DNA of 64,000 nt from Mesoplasma coleopterae (GCF_002804245.1 NZ_CP024968.1:124001-188000); one strand, 5' to 3'. Shown: positions 8,796 through 21,042, counted from the first letter of the stretch. Translations and numbers: made by a program. Notes: generated by a model not told the origin, from the sequence alone.

Positions 8796-10649
8796 ATGGC
8801 TAAGGATTCAATCATAAAAGTACGTGATCTTTTAATTGAATATGGACACGGTAAAAACAAAGTTTCCGCTGTTAAAGAAGTTTCTTTTGATATTTATAAA
8901 GGAGAAACTTTTGGGCTAGTAGGAGAATCTGGTTCTGGTAAATCAACTATTGGTAAAGCCTTAATGGGAATTGAACCAATTAATGATGGAACTATTTATT
9001 ATCAAAATACATTAGCATTCGGTAAAACTCCTAATTTAATTAAGATGAATGAAAAAATGGAACACCATATTAAAGTCATGAAACTTAATCAAACTGCTAT
9101 TACTAAAGCTTTAGAAATTTATTCAGAAGATTACAAACGTGTTTACTTCAAATATATTGAAGGAAGATACTATGACTTAAAGTCAAAAGAAACTGTTGAA
9201 TATTCTGATAATAAAATTAGAAAAATTGAAGAAGGTTTAGATTTAAAAGATCATAAATTAGTTTCGAAATCAAAAGATCCAAAATTAAAACTAGTTGAGG
9301 ATGCTGTTAGAGAAATCATTAAAAGAATTTTAAAATTATACAAACTTCAAGACAAGTCTTTAGCATTTTTAAAAATGTTAAAAGAGGATGGAATCATTAA
9401 CCCAGAGTTATTAAAAAAAGTTAATGAATTGCATTCAAAAACAAATAAACTGACAGTTAAAATTAGAAAATCAGAATCTAAAATGTATTTAACAATTCAA
9501 GAAATTGAAAAAGTTAGAAACGATGTTAGAAAAGGTAAATATAAATCAGTAAAAAGATTTTTCTTTGATTTAGGTAAACTATTAGAAGTTTTAATTGCTG
9601 AACATAAATTAGTATCACCTATGATTTCTGATTTAAAACAAGCTCAAAAATTAAGTTCTGCAATTGTATCAACAGGTAGTGATAAAAAGCAATGATTAAA
9701 ATGAATTAATGAAAAAATAGCAACAATCGATGATGAATCAAAAGTTGCTGAATTTGAATTAATTAAAGAATTAATGTCTAATGAAAGCATTCAAAAAACA
9801 TTAGAAAAATCACCAAAGTATTCATTACCAACTAGTTCAGAAAGACATGAATTAAAAAAACAAATGCAAATGATTTTTCAAGATCCAGCATCATCATTAA
9901 ATGATAGAATGCCTGTTGAAGAAATTATTGCTGAAGGTTTAGATAATTTCCCTGAATTATACAAAAATGAACAAGCTGCTCAAACTTACATTGACTGATT
10001 TAATTCAAATAATCCAGATAAAGTAGGAAAAATAACATTAGAAAACATTAAATACAAAAAAGTAAAACAATTTTTAATTTTACAATTATTAACTACTGTT
10101 GGTATGTTACCTGAACACTTGTCACGTTACCCACACGAATTCTCAGGTGGTCAACGTCAACGTATTGGTATTGCTAGAGCATTAGTTATGAAACCATCAT
10201 TTGTTGTTTGTGATGAACCTATCTCAGCACTTGACGTTTCAATTAGAGCACAAGTAATTAACTTACTAGCTAAATTCCAATTAGAATTTGATTTAACATA
10301 TATTTTCATTGCACACGACTTAAGTGTTGTTAGATTTATTGCAAATAGAATTGCGGTTATTTATCGTGGAGATATTGTTGAATTAGCTGATGCTGATGAA
10401 TTATTTAATAATCCATTACACCCATATACTAAATCATTATTATCTGCTGTACCATTACCAGATCCAGATTTAGAGAAAAAGAAAAAAAGTATCAAATACA
10501 AACCTGAAGAGCAACATTTTGATTACATTACAGATTCTCCAAAATGAAGAGAAGTTCAAAAAGGACACTTTATTTTAGCGAATGAAAGAGAAGTTGCTGA
10601 AATTAAATCCGATAAGAGAAAATCTAAAAAAATCGAGAAAGGAGTATAA
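8796..10649 (+). CDS. oppF: Oligopeptide ABC transporter ATPase OppF, with very large internal insertion
   Basis: This is the second ATPase of the importer, 617 residues against about 310-330 in typical OppF. Walker A is GESGSGKS (43-50), the Q-loop lies in FQDPASS (Q362), the signature is FSGGQRQR (449-456) and Walker B ends at D473-E474. Roughly 250 extra residues, lysine-rich and with a heptad-like helical look, lie between Walker A and the Q-loop. ATG at 8796 was chosen over an in-frame GTG at 8787 inside oppD. All catalytic motifs are intact, so the insertion is probably an added structural or docking domain. It is two bases from oppA. Confidence 0.92.
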
Positions 10650-10651
10650 TT

Positions 10652-13642
10652 ATGAAAAAATTACTTAGTATAATTGCTGCTGCAACTTTAGTTACAACAG
10701 CCGGATCAACTTTAGTTTCTTGTGGAATGTCTACAACAAAACTAATGGCAAGAAAAGTAAATACAAAAGAGTATAAAGGTTTCATGACTGCGGCTCTTAA
10801 TACTTGATCACCTGGATCAACTATGCAAAACTCAGACTCAATCATATTAGAAAACTTATATGACGGATTATTAACTCCTAATGCTCATGGTGAAATCGAA
10901 GGTCAAATGGCTGATTGATGAGGGCATAATGCAGAAGGAACTGAATATTACTTCCACTTAAGAGATAAAGAAACAGAATCTAATGATGGAAGAAAAACAG
11001 GGATTCCAAAATGAACTGCTGTTAAAAATGGTGAAATTAAAGACACACATGATGTTACAACTATGGACTTCTATAATGCGTTTAGATTTACATTTAACCC
11101 TAATGCTTCAGCTGATGGGGCTGCTCCAACTAATGGACTGTTTAAAAATGGTTCAAAATTAGAAAGTATATTATCAAATATTTCAACATATGATGCTGTT
11201 AAATTAGACGGTAAAAATTTTGGTAGAACAACTGCTGAAGGTGGACAACAGAATATTGGTGCTGAAGCTATTTCAACAAGAAACTTTGATATCATAGTTA
11301 TGTTAGTTAACCTTTGAACTGCTGAAGAAGGTGGGCAAGCTAAAATTGATGCATTAGCCAATGCCAAAATTAATCCAATTTTAGATGAAAATAAAAAACC
11401 TACTGGAAAATATGAATCAACTCCTGAATTTGATGCCTTAATTACTGAGATAAAAAAATATCAAGGTGAAGATAACTTTCAAAAATTAATTTCAGATAGT
11501 GCACAAAATGGTGGAATGATGGCTATTTCTCTTTCAAAAGATGGATTAGGAACAGCGACTTATTCAGAAGGAACATCTGAAACAAAAAATGAACAAGTTT
11601 ATAACATTAGATATACTTTAGAGAATGCTTCAACTTCATTCTTTACGTCAGCTGCTGGGTATGGTTCATTAAAGCCTTTACCATACTACGCGGTTAGTTA
11701 CTCAGATAATCAAAATAGATCATGATATAACTTTTCAAAAAGATATCAACCAAGTATTAATGAAATGTGATTCTCGGGTGCTTATTACTTGAAATCATAC
11801 AAAGCATCTTCAAACACTGTTTTATTAAAAAACCCTAATTACTATCAAGCAGATAGAACATATATTGAAAAAGCAACTTTCACTTTAACTAGAAGTCAAT
11901 CTGTTGATTCAAACAGGCTTTGATTTGAAGGTGGGGATGCTTCAGAAGTAGCTATTTCACCTAATGATGCAAGTGGATGAAAAAAATATGTTGGTGATGA
12001 TTACAATTCAGAAGAACAAAAATTTGCATTTGAAGGAACTCATGCAACTTCTACTGTTCCAAGTCAATATACTTTTACAACCTTCTATAACTATGGAAGA
12101 TTGACAAAAGATGGTAAAGATATATCAAAATCATCCTTAGCTTTAGCACAAAAATCTGTTAGATTGTACTTAAATTACTTTATGCAAAGAACTCAATATC
12201 CAGCTTATGTAGCAGGTAAATTAGATAATGATAAAAATACAAAGGAATCATTAGCATGAGATGGTGGGGAAGGCAAAAATGTTAAAACTAGATCTTCAAC
12301 CTTATTAAGAAATACTTTTACAATTCCAAGATTAGCAACTAATCCAACTAAAGAATCATCTGATACTGTTCAAAACGGAAAAGTTAATGGAATTCCTCTG
12401 GAAGATTATACTATTCAAAATATTGGTGCTGACTACAACAAAATGTATGGTGTAACTAATACTCAATTAGAATCTTCATTTTCAGCTATTAATGAAAATG
12501 ATGCTACAAGATTAAAAATATTAGAAAGTAATATAACAACTCCTAATCCAGATTTAAAATTATTAGAAAAATTCTATAATGATCAATTTGGTTCATTAAT
12601 TGATGGAAACGATGCGTTCTACCAAAATGATTTAATGGCATTAGGAATGTTCTTAGATGCCGAAGGTAATGTTATAGAGGGTCTTAAAAAAGATTTAGAA
12701 TCATTTGCAAATTTAGCTTATTCAGCAGTTGTTGATAGAGAAAAAAATAGCAAAGAAATTGATCAAAATAATGAAAAAGCAAAAGCTAAAATATTAGGTG
12801 ATGTTGTAAGAAAAGATCTTGAGTCAAAAAATATTTTAGATGCTAAAAATAAAAATGAGTCAATTTCTATTGAATGATTATTAAATGGTGGTTTAAGATT
12901 AACTTTAAATCCAAGGGTTGAATATTTAGTTGATGAGTTTAACAAAGCAGTTGGTTCTTCAAGTCCAATTACTTTAAAAACTAAAACTTCTAATGATGTT
13001 TCAGATTATTTAAACTTATCAAAAATTGGTGATTTTGATATTTACGTTAGCGGTTGAGGACCAGATTATACTGATCCATACAACTTCTTACACACTCTAA
13101 TTTGAGGTGGAGAATATGGTGTTTATACAAACATTGGTAATGTTTTAAAAGAATCTAGAAAAGCATCTGATGAAAAAGAAAATAGTAATGAACCTAGTTT
13201 AGTAATGGCTGATGGGTTTGAAAAATATAATGATGCTTATGCGGATATCAATAAGTCAATTACTAAATATACGGGTATAGTTGAAACAGCAAAAGGTATT
13301 GGTGATTTCTCTGAAAGACTAGAAACTTTATCAAAGGCTGAAACTTATGCACTTTATGATGTTGCTTTAACAACACCTCTTTACAATAGAACTCCAATGA
13401 AAACTATTCAGTTATCATACTTAGATCCATTTACTAGATCTTCATTCATAGCTGGAAGTTCAAATTTAAGATTATTTGGTGTAAAAATGATTGAACAACT
13501 TTGAGATAGAAAAGCTTTCTTAGCTGCTCAAACTCAATTTGAAAAAGGATCAGCAAACGAAGTTGAGGAATACAAAAAACTTTACGTTTATGACCCTAAA
13601 TCTGATAGTGAAGTTATAGCTTCAAAATCAGCAATAAAATAA
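10652..13642 (+). CDS. oppA: Oligopeptide-binding lipoprotein OppA
   Basis: OppA captures peptides outside the cell and delivers them to OppBC. The 996-residue precursor begins with a classic lipoprotein signal: MKKLL, a hydrophobic core and the lipobox LVSC with the acylated Cys at residue 24. The rest is a large extracytoplasmic protein containing family-5 solute-binding features (SDSIILENLYDGLLT near residue 65). A typical segment from about 790 reads GDFDIYVSGWGPDYTDPYNFLHTL. It is much longer than Gram-positive OppA proteins (about 540), as is usual in mollicutes. Many TGA codons encode Trp. It closes the oppBCDFA operon and is followed by a terminator. Confidence 0.92.
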
Positions 13643-13665
13643 GAATGCAAAAGCATTCTTTTTTA
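13642..13665 (+). terminator. Rho-independent terminator after oppA
   Basis: AGAATGC (13642-13648) and GCATTCT (13653-13659) form a 7-bp stem with an AAAA loop, followed by T residues. Confidence 0.85.
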
Positions 13666-13705
13666 TTTGTATAAGGGAGTGTAAAATATTAAAAAAGGAG
13701 AAAGT

Positions 13706-14635
13706 ATGAAAGAAAAAATAATTAAATCTTTGGATGATAAGAAAATAAATATTTTTATTTGAGATGAAGTTAAAAATCCTAAAGCGATTATTCAACTTGT
13801 TCATGGTAGTTGCGAACATTCTTTGCGTTATAAAGAATTTGCAAAGAAAATGAACGATAATCAAATTATAGTTATAAGTAGTGATCATAGAGGTCATGGA
13901 AAGACAGCGATTTTAAACAATGAACCTTTAGGATATTTTTCAAAAAATAATGGCTGAAATAAGATTGTTTCAGACTTAAAACAGGTTAACTCATTTATAA
14001 AAGACCAATATATGAACTTACCAATAATAATGCTTGGACATTCAATGGGAAGTTTTATGGTTAGAACATACATGATTGATTACCCTAATACAGTTGATGC
14101 ATATGTAATTAGTGGGACTGCTTGACATAACAAGGCATTGTTAATTTTTTCAAGAAATATAGCTTATATAAGAAGTAAATTTAATGGTGGCAAAAAACCA
14201 GATAATTTTATTTGAAAATTAAGCTATAAGCCACTTAATAAAAAATTTAATTCTGAAAAAGCAACAGGATATGAATGGTTATCAAATGACTCAGTCAATA
14301 AAAACGAATTTATATCAGATCCTTTAACTGGTCAAGTCTTTACATCATCAGCATTCAAAGATATGTTTTATGGTTTGTTATATATTCAAAACAAATCGAA
14401 TATTAAAAAAATCAAAAAAAGCACTCCTATTTTATTAGTCTCTGGTAAAGCAGACCCCGTAGGAAACTACGGAAAAATGGTACTAAAAACAAATAAAATA
14501 TTTAGTAAGAATAATTTAAATGTTAAAGTTAATCTTTATGAAAATCAAAGACATGAAATTTTATTTGATGAGAAAAAACGTGAAGTTGAAAAAGATATTA
14601 TTCTTTTCATAAATGAAACTTTAAAAAAGAAATAA
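13706..14635 (+). CDS. Alpha/beta hydrolase, lysophospholipase/monoglyceride lipase-like
   Basis: This 309-residue cytoplasmic serine hydrolase has a complete catalytic triad: Ser113 in the nucleophile elbow GHSMGS, Asp250 in SGKADPVG and His283 in QRHEILF. The oxyanion-hole region is LVHGSCEHS (31-39), and DHRGHGKT (60-67) is the signature of the PldB/monoglyceride lipase group. Host- or medium-derived lysolipids or acylglycerols are likely substrates, inferred from the family. It uses ribosome binding site AAAGGAG and appears to be a single-gene unit between the oppA terminator and ftsK. A TGG Trp codon occurs among the TGA ones. Confidence 0.82.
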
Positions 14636-14690
14636 ATCACTTTTTTTGCTAAAGTACTAAAACTCTAAAATAACATTAATTATTCCAAAA

Positions 14691-14700
14691 TTGGTATAAT
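14691..14700 (+). promoter_or_regulatory. Extended -10 promoter before ftsK
   Basis: TTGGTATAAT gives a consensus -10 hexamer (14695-14700) preceded by the TGn extension. No good -35 box is visible. The ftsK start follows 24 bases later. Confidence 0.5.
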
Positions 14701-14724
14701 TATATTATTGCAAAGGGTGATAAC

Positions 14725-17607
14725 ATGGAAAAAAACACAGAGGAAAAGTTTTTAGCTAATTACGAATGAAATGAGGAAAAAACAGCTGCATTCGTAACAA
14801 CAAAACAAAAAAGAAGAAATGATTCAATATCATGAATGGTTACCGGACTTGTTATTTTATTTATAACAGTTTTTTCATTAGGTAGAATAACTGTAATTGG
14901 TCAATTTTTAGATGATGTTTTCTTTAATTTTTTATTTGGATGATTTAAGTATTTTATCTACATCATTTTATTTATTGTAGATTTATGTATTTTTTCAGGA
15001 ATAAGATTCAAATTTAAAAAAAGATTTTTATTTATGGTTATAACAACATTTATATTATTATGTTGATTGATTTCATTAATATTATTTACCCAAATAATTG
15101 CCTCAAAAAATGAAAGCTTAAATAAACTTTGGCAAGGAGATTTTTTTAGTCAAATGTTTAGTGTTTATGCTGATGAATGATTGAAACATTCAATATTCTC
15201 AGGACAATACTACAAAGAAGTAATTGACTACTTTTTAAAAACTGGAGTAGATGGATATTTCAATCTTTACAGCGGAGGAGGAATTACTGGAACTTTAATG
15301 GTTGGTATTACATCATATCTATCAATTGTTGGTTCATACATTTTATTAGTTTTTTTAATGTTCATTAATGGAATGTGAATTTTTACAGGTGATCCAATTT
15401 TCTTATTTAAACCAAAAACAAAAAGAAAAGGTAAAGCTTTAAGAATATTGACTTTAAAATCAAAAAGAAATCCAAATCGCAAAAAAATTAAGGAAGATAA
15501 AATTGATGTTTCAATAGAAAATAAAGTTGAAAAAAATGGATGAGAGTCTATCAATGTTTTTGGTAATTTGGCGTTTGATGAAGAAGAAGAAATTAGAACA
15601 AGTGACTTAACAATTCAAATGCCTTCTTATGTTAAAAAAGAGGAAAAAGATTTATTAGATAAAATCTATCAAGAAGAACAAATAGAATGTTCACTTCCTG
15701 AAGAAGTTATTAAAACTACTTTTTCTCAAGAAAGAATTTCAATCGATAAAGAAATAGAAAATACTACTGAAGAAACTATTATTGATCCACGTAGACCACG
15801 TTTTGTTTCAAGAAGAGTTCAAGAAAATAACAAACTTGAAACTGTTATTAAAAACCCAGGATTAAGACCTATTACTCAAAACACAGATCAAGTAAACAAA
15901 AATGAAAATGCAATTTTAACCAAAGAAATTCTTTCAGAAGCAGCAATTAAAGATGTAACTGTTGATGGTGATGATACCTTCTTTGATGCAATTTATGAAG
16001 AAAAAGAAAGTAAACAAAAATGTGAAACCTTGGAAGCATTTGATGAATTAAGCAAATATGAGGAAAAATATGATTTTTCTGTTGAGGATAAAATAATTGC
16101 AAATCAAGTCGTAACTCAACAAAAAGTTGAAGTGCCGGCTACTACTGTTTTAGAAAAACAAGTTATTTCAACACCTGTTATTGAAGAATCAAAAAAAGAA
16201 GAACCAAATATAATAATTAATAAAAATTACAAATTGCCTCCTGTAGATGTTTTAGCAGTAATGGAAAAAGACTATAACAAAGAAAGAGCAAATAAAGAAA
16301 ATGCAGCCTTAAAAGCTTTAGCAATTAATGAAACATTTTCTCAATTTGGAGTTAAAGCAAAAGTTATTAATTCAATTATTGGTCCTAGTGTTATGAAGTT
16401 TGAAATTCAGGCAGAGCCCGGAGTTAAAGTTAGCAGTATTACAAATTTAGAAAATGATTTAAAATTAGCTCTTGCAACTCAAAATATGCGTTTAGAAGCT
16501 CCAATACCAGGAAAAAATTTAATTGGTATTGAATTAGCAAATGCAAGTTCAGAAATTGTTTCAATGAGAGAAATCATTGAATCAATACCTAAAGAACAAG
16601 AAAATGAAAAACTATTATTTGTTTTAGGGAAAAATGTTTTAGGAGAACCATTAACAGCTCAACTTAATAAAATGCCTCACCTACTTGTTGCAGGATCAAC
16701 AGGTAGCGGTAAGTCAGTTATGATTAATGCTTTAATTTGTTCAATTCTTCTAAGAGCAAAACCAAATGAAGTTAAATTTTTAATGATAGACCCTAAAAAA
16801 GTTGAACTTTCGGTTTATTCTAGAGTTCCACACATGCTAGCGCCAGTTATTTCAGATATGAAGCAAGCAGCCAATGCATTAAAAATGGTTGTTGCTGAAA
16901 TGGAAAGACGTTATGAATTATTTATGAATTTAGGTGTTAGAAATATTGATGGATACAACAGAAAAGTTACAGATTCTAAAAAAATGCCGTTCCAAGTTAT
17001 CATTATTGATGAGCTTGCTGACTTAATGATGACTGGTGATAGAAAACAAGTTGAAGAATCAATTATGAGAATTACTCAAATGGCTCGTGCTGCGGGTATA
17101 CATTTAATTGTTGCTACTCAAAGACCATCAACAGATGTTATTACAGGAACAATTAAAACTAACATACCAACAAGGATTGCTTTTGCTGTAACTACAGGAA
17201 TTGACTCAAGAACAATCTTAGATTCAACTGGTGCTGAAAATCTATTAGGTAGAGGAGACATGTTGTTTATGCCACCAGGTGGTGGAGATTTAATGAGAGC
17301 CCAAGGTGCTTACTTAAGTGATGAAGAAATTGAAGAAATTGTAGATTTCACAATTGCTCAACAACAAGCAATCTATTCTGATGAATTTGATCAAGATAAT
17401 TTAAAATCAATTGGGTCAACTGATGAATTATATTCACATGTTAAACAATTTGTTATTGAAAAACAAGATGCATCTTCATCTTCAATTAAAGGTAAATTTA
17501 GAATTGCTGATGCTAGAGCAACAAATATTTTAAATCAATTAGAAGAAGAAGGAATTGTTGGACCAAAAAATGGTTCAAGACCTAGAGAAGTATTAGTTAA
17601 GAAATAA
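14725..17607 (+). CDS. ftsK: DNA translocase FtsK/SpoIIIE
   Basis: FtsK pumps chromosomal DNA through the division site. The 960-residue protein has an N-terminal membrane region with about four helices (residues about 38-225). A long acidic, Glu/Lys-rich linker follows (about 240-500), then the motor. Walker A is AGSTGSGKS (656-664) and Walker B ends at Asp762 in VIIIDELADLM. The C-terminal gamma winged helix (about 900-960) would read the orienting DNA motifs; it contains KGKFRIADARATNILNQLEE. TGA codons in the N-terminal region are Trp, so a standard-code scan shows only the motor half. It is followed by a terminator. Confidence 0.95.
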
Positions 17608-17634
17608 AACCCTTTATTTTAGGGTTTTATTTTT
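17606..17634 (+). terminator. Rho-independent terminator after ftsK
   Basis: AAAACCCT (17606-17613) pairs with AGGGTTTT (17621-17628), followed by ATTTTTC. The stem overlaps the ftsK stop codon. Confidence 0.85.
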
Positions 17635-17660
17635 CTAAAATAATAGAAAGGATAAGTGAA

Positions 17661-19427
17661 ATGGAATTAAAAAATAAGGTTAGCAATTTACCAAATAAAC
17701 CAGGTTGTTATTTATATTTAAATAAAGATAAACATGTTATTTATGTAGGTAAAGCAAAGAATTTAAAGAAAAGAGTTTCTTCATACTTTGATAGAGCCCA
17801 AAATTTAAAAACAACAAGATTAGTGCGTGAAATTGCTGATCTTGAATATTTTGTGGTTTCAAATGAAAAAGAGTCCTTGCTTTTAGAAGAAAATTTAATT
17901 AAAAAATACAGACCTAAGTATAATGTTCTATTAAATGATGATAAGGCTTATCCATATATTATTATTACTAACGAAAAAGATCCAACGTATAAATATGTTA
18001 GAAAATTAGATAAAAAAGCGCTAAGAAGCTTTGGGCCATTACCAATAGGTTCTAATGCAAGAGATACTTTAATAACATTGCAAAGACTATTCCCTTTGAG
18101 AAGATGTAAAGGTGGTTTAGGCAAACCATGTTTGCACTACTTTATCGGTCAATGTAGTGGAGCATGCTTTAAATATGTTGATAAAGAGTACTATCAAGAA
18201 CAAATTAAAAGAGTTGATAATTTCTTCAAGGGAAACATAAATGAAGTTAAAGCATTACTAACTAAACAAATGGAAAAGGCATCAGAAAATTTACAGTTTG
18301 AAGAAGCCCAAAGAATTAAAGAACAAATTATAAGTTTAGATTTCACAACAACGAAACAAAATGTTGAATTTAAAAGTCAAACTGATGTAGATGTTCTAAG
18401 TTATTTCATTGAAGATGAAAAAATTGCTATTGTTACTTTGTTTTATAGATCAGGTAAATTGCTTTTCAAAGATGAACATGTACAACTTTATTTTGAACAA
18501 GATATAACCGATTTGATAGACTCATTTATGACTCAAATTTATGAAAAAAATATTTTACCTAACAAAATAATTGTTGATAAAGAAATTGAGTTATTTGTCC
18601 TGAACGAAAAATACAAGTCATTAGTTACTCATCCCATAAAAGAGGAAGAAAAAATAATTTATCAAATAGCTATCGATAATGCACAAGAAGCAATTAGAAA
18701 ATCTAAAATTTCAATAACAACAAATATCGGGAATGAAAATGAATTATTATTACAACTACAAGAAAAAGCAAAACTTAACAAAGAACCATATAGATTAGAG
18801 ATGTTTGATATATCAAATATAGGAAATGAATTTATTATTGGAAGTTGTGTTGTTTATATAAACGGTAAACCTGCAAGAAATGAATTTAGAAAGTATAACA
18901 TTGATAGTAAATTTACATCTGATTATGACAGAATGAAAGAAATGTTATATCGAAGATTTCAAAAAGCTCTGCTTGAAAAAAGAATGCTACCAGATTTAAT
19001 AATCATGGATGGTGGGATAATTCAAGTACATGCTGCAAAAGAAATAATAAATGTCTTAGGTTTATCTGAAATACAAATTATTGGATTAGTTAAAGATGAA
19101 CATCATAATACATCTTTCTTGCTTGATACTAATGAAGAAGAAGTCAACATAAAAGAACAACCAAAATTATTTAATTGATTAAGCAGTATCCAAATTAGAG
19201 TTGATGAATATGCAAAGTCTGGATTTAGAAAAAAACAAAACAATTCATTTTTAAAGTCAGAGCTTGAAGGAGTTGAAGGGCTTGGTAAAAAAAGAATTCA
19301 AGACTTATTCAAAAAGTATAATACTATAAGTGAAATTGATGAGGCAGATCAGGAAGACTTATTCAAAATACTTAAAAATAAGAAAGCATTAGAGAACTTA
19401 AACATATACTTAAAGAGCAGAAAATAG
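17661..19427 (+). CDS. uvrC: Excinuclease ABC subunit C
   Basis: UvrC makes the two incisions around DNA lesions in nucleotide excision repair, acting with UvrA and UvrB. The 588-residue chain shows the N-terminal GIY-YIG nuclease (GCYLYL and VIYVGKAKNLKKRV, about 14-42). A Cys-rich insertion contains CKGGLGKPC and CSGAC, near 151-172. Next come a UVR motif (LQFEEAQRIKEQI, about 213-225) and the RNase H-like nuclease with FDISNIGNEFIIGSCVV and DGGIIQ. A C-terminal helix-hairpin-helix region includes GVEGLGKKRIQDLF. One TGA (19176-19178) is Trp. The ribosome binding site GAAAGGA precedes the ATG. Confidence 0.95.
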
Positions 19428-19485
19428 ATACAATTTTTGATACAAATATTATATAATTAAAAAGTTAATGAATTAGGAGACAAAC

Positions 19486-19956
19486 ATGGCAAAAGAAATT
19501 ATCTTAACTCAAGAAGGTATTGAGGAATTAAAACACGAATTAAAACATTTATTAGAAGTAGTTCGTCCACAAGTAATTGAAGAATTAGTAGAAGCACGTA
19601 ACCAAGGGGATTTAAGTGAAAATGCTGATTATGATGCAGCACGTAACCGTCAAGCTGAAGTTGAAGCAAGAATTAAAGAGCTTGAAACAATGATTAGCAA
19701 AGCTAAATTAATTGAAGATTCTTCTACAACTGATGGAGCAATTAAAATTGGTTCAAAAGTTAAATTCATCATGTTAAATACTAAACAACAAAGAGAAGTT
19801 AAAATTGTCGGAGCTGTTGAAGCAGATCCATTTAAAGGTTTAATTTCAAACGAATCACCAATTGCAAAAGCAATCTTAGGTAAAAAAGTTGGGGAATCTG
19901 TAGAAGTTAAAGATATCAATATACCTTACTCAATTGAAATCAAAGAAGTTAATTAA
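19486..19956 (+). CDS. greA: Transcription elongation factor GreA
   Basis: GreA rescues stalled RNA polymerase by stimulating cleavage of the backtracked RNA 3' end. At 156 residues it is of normal length. It has an N-terminal coiled coil carrying the acidic tip (ARNQGDLSENADYDAARNRQ, about 38-57, with the DLSENADY motif) and a C-terminal FKBP-like domain (about 80-156). The ribosome binding site AGGAGA precedes the ATG. A TATAAT element at 19452-19457 may be its -10 box, without a clear -35. Confidence 0.96.
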   Translation: MAKEIILTQEGIEELKHELKHLLEVVRPQVIEELVEARNQGDLSENADYDAARNRQAEVEARIKELETMISKAKLIEDSSTTDGAIKIGSKVKFIMLNTKQQREVKIVGAVEADPFKGLISNESPIAKAILGKKVGESVEVKDINIPYSIEIKEVN

Positions 19957-19957
19957 T

Positions 19958-19984
19958 AATTACCCATCTGGGTAATTTTATTTT
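19958..19984 (+). terminator. Rho-independent terminator after greA
   Basis: AATTACCC (19958-19965) pairs with GGGTAATT (19970-19977), with an ATCT loop and a T-rich tail. Confidence 0.8.
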
Positions 19985-19994
19985 AAGGAGAGTT

Positions 19995-20867
19995 ATGAGA
20001 AATCAATCAACATTTAAAAATAACAAACCAACTATTTATTTAATAGGAACACCTATTGGGAATTTAGAAGATATAAGTTTTAGAGCATTAGATACTCTTA
20101 AAAAAGTTGATGTTATTTGTTGTGAAGACACAAGAACAAGCCAAACATTTTTAAAGAAATATGAAATCAATAAAAAACTTGTTTCACTTCATAAATATAA
20201 TGAGGCTGAAAGAATAAATGAAATAATAAGAGTTTTAGAAAATCAAAATGATGTAGCAATAATTAGCGATGCAGGTTGCCCTGCTATTAGTGATCCAGGA
20301 GCGAACTTCATTAAAGAAATTTTAAATACTTATGATTGTAACGTGACTAGTGTTAATGTTGGTCCTGCATACATTCATGCAATCGTTGCTAGTGGATATA
20401 CGGCAAAAGAGAATTACTTCCATGGATTTTTAGAAAATAAAAGTGATAAATCAAAGTTTAATGAATTAAAAGATATGTTAAGTAAAAATTCAAAATCTAT
20501 AATAAGTTTTTATGAATCAGTTCATAGAATAAAAGACACGATTTTTAAATTGAGTGAAATTTTAAATTCAGACCAAAGTGTATTGATTGGTAGGGAATTA
20601 ACAAAATTAAATGAACAATATATTCAAGGTGAAATCTCAGATGTTAATGCTTTTGTTCAAAGTGAAGAATTTGTTTTAAAAGGTGAATTTGTTGTTGTTG
20701 TTGATTCTCAAAAAAAACAAATTGATATTATCAATGATGATGAAATAATTTTATTAGTTGAAGAAGAAATAAAACAAGGATACAAGTTGAAGCAAGCATG
20801 CGATATTGTTGGCGCAAAGATTAATAAATCTAAAAATGAGGTTTATCAAATATTTATTAAAAAATAG
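19995..20867 (+). CDS. rsmI: 16S rRNA (cytidine-2'-O)-methyltransferase RsmI
   Basis: RsmI uses S-adenosylmethionine to methylate the ribose of C1402 in the decoding centre of 16S rRNA. The 290-residue sequence shows the tetrapyrrole-methylase fold: LIGTPIGNLEDISFRA (about 14-29), CCEDTRTS (about 40-47), the AIISDAGCPAISDPG loop (about 89-103) and ESVHRI (about 174-179). The C-terminal part (about 235-290) is the short helical tail found in Firmicute RsmI. It starts 38 bases after greA, across the terminator, with AAGGAG as ribosome binding site. All signature motifs are intact. Confidence 0.94.
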   Translation: MRNQSTFKNNKPTIYLIGTPIGNLEDISFRALDTLKKVDVICCEDTRTSQTFLKKYEINKKLVSLHKYNEAERINEIIRVLENQNDVAIISDAGCPAISDPGANFIKEILNTYDCNVTSVNVGPAYIHAIVASGYTAKENYFHGFLENKSDKSKFNELKDMLSKNSKSIISFYESVHRIKDTIFKLSEILNSDQSVLIGRELTKLNEQYIQGEISDVNAFVQSEEFVLKGEFVVVVDSQKKQIDIINDDEIILLVEEEIKQGYKLKQACDIVGAKINKSKNEVYQIFIKK

Positions 20868-20875
20868 ATTTTCAA

Positions 20876-20904
20876 TTGACAAATCAATGTAATTTTAAGA
20901 TAAT
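20876..20904 (+). promoter_or_regulatory. Promoter of tRNA-His
   Basis: TTGACA (20876-20881) and GATAAT (20899-20904) are 17 bases apart, and the tRNA begins 18 bases downstream. Confidence 0.6.
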
Positions 20905-20922
20905 AAAAACGTTATCTTTTAT

Positions 20923-20999
20923 GGCGCCGGTGGTGAAGTGGTTAACACATCAGGTTGTGGCTCTGACATTCGCGGGTTCAATTCCCGTTCGGCGCCCCA
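20923..20999 (+). tRNA. tRNA-His (anticodon GTG)
   Basis: The cloverleaf is complete. The acceptor stem has the extra 5' G (position -1, base 20923) opposite discriminator C73, the hallmark of tRNA-His. The anticodon loop TTGTGGC (20955-20961) carries GTG at 20957-20959 on a TCAGG/TCTGA stem. The T arm contains GGTTCAATTCC, and the 3' CCA is encoded (20997-20999). It is a single tRNA gene with its own promoter and terminator. Confidence 0.95.
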
Positions 21000-21007
21000 T
21001 TTAAGCA

Positions 21008-21042
21008 AAAAACAAGCAGGTAGTAATACCTGCTTTTTATTT
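21008..21042. terminator. Bidirectional terminator between tRNA-His and the rhodanese gene
   Basis: AAGCAGGTA (21014-21022) pairs with TACCTGCTT (21027-21035) around a GTAA loop. T residues on the + side and A residues before the stem serve both convergent genes. The rhodanese stop codon lies at 21037-21039. Confidence 0.8.

Noticed and set aside
13628-13897. Minus-strand open frame over the start of the hydrolase gene
   Set aside because: Its composition is that of an antisense shadow of an AT-rich gene. It covers the oppA terminator and has no ribosome binding site.
20898-20917. Inverted repeat AGATAA/TTATCT around the tRNA-His -10 box
   Set aside because: Arms of six AT-rich bases are expected often by chance in this composition, and constitutive tRNA promoters are rarely controlled by operators.
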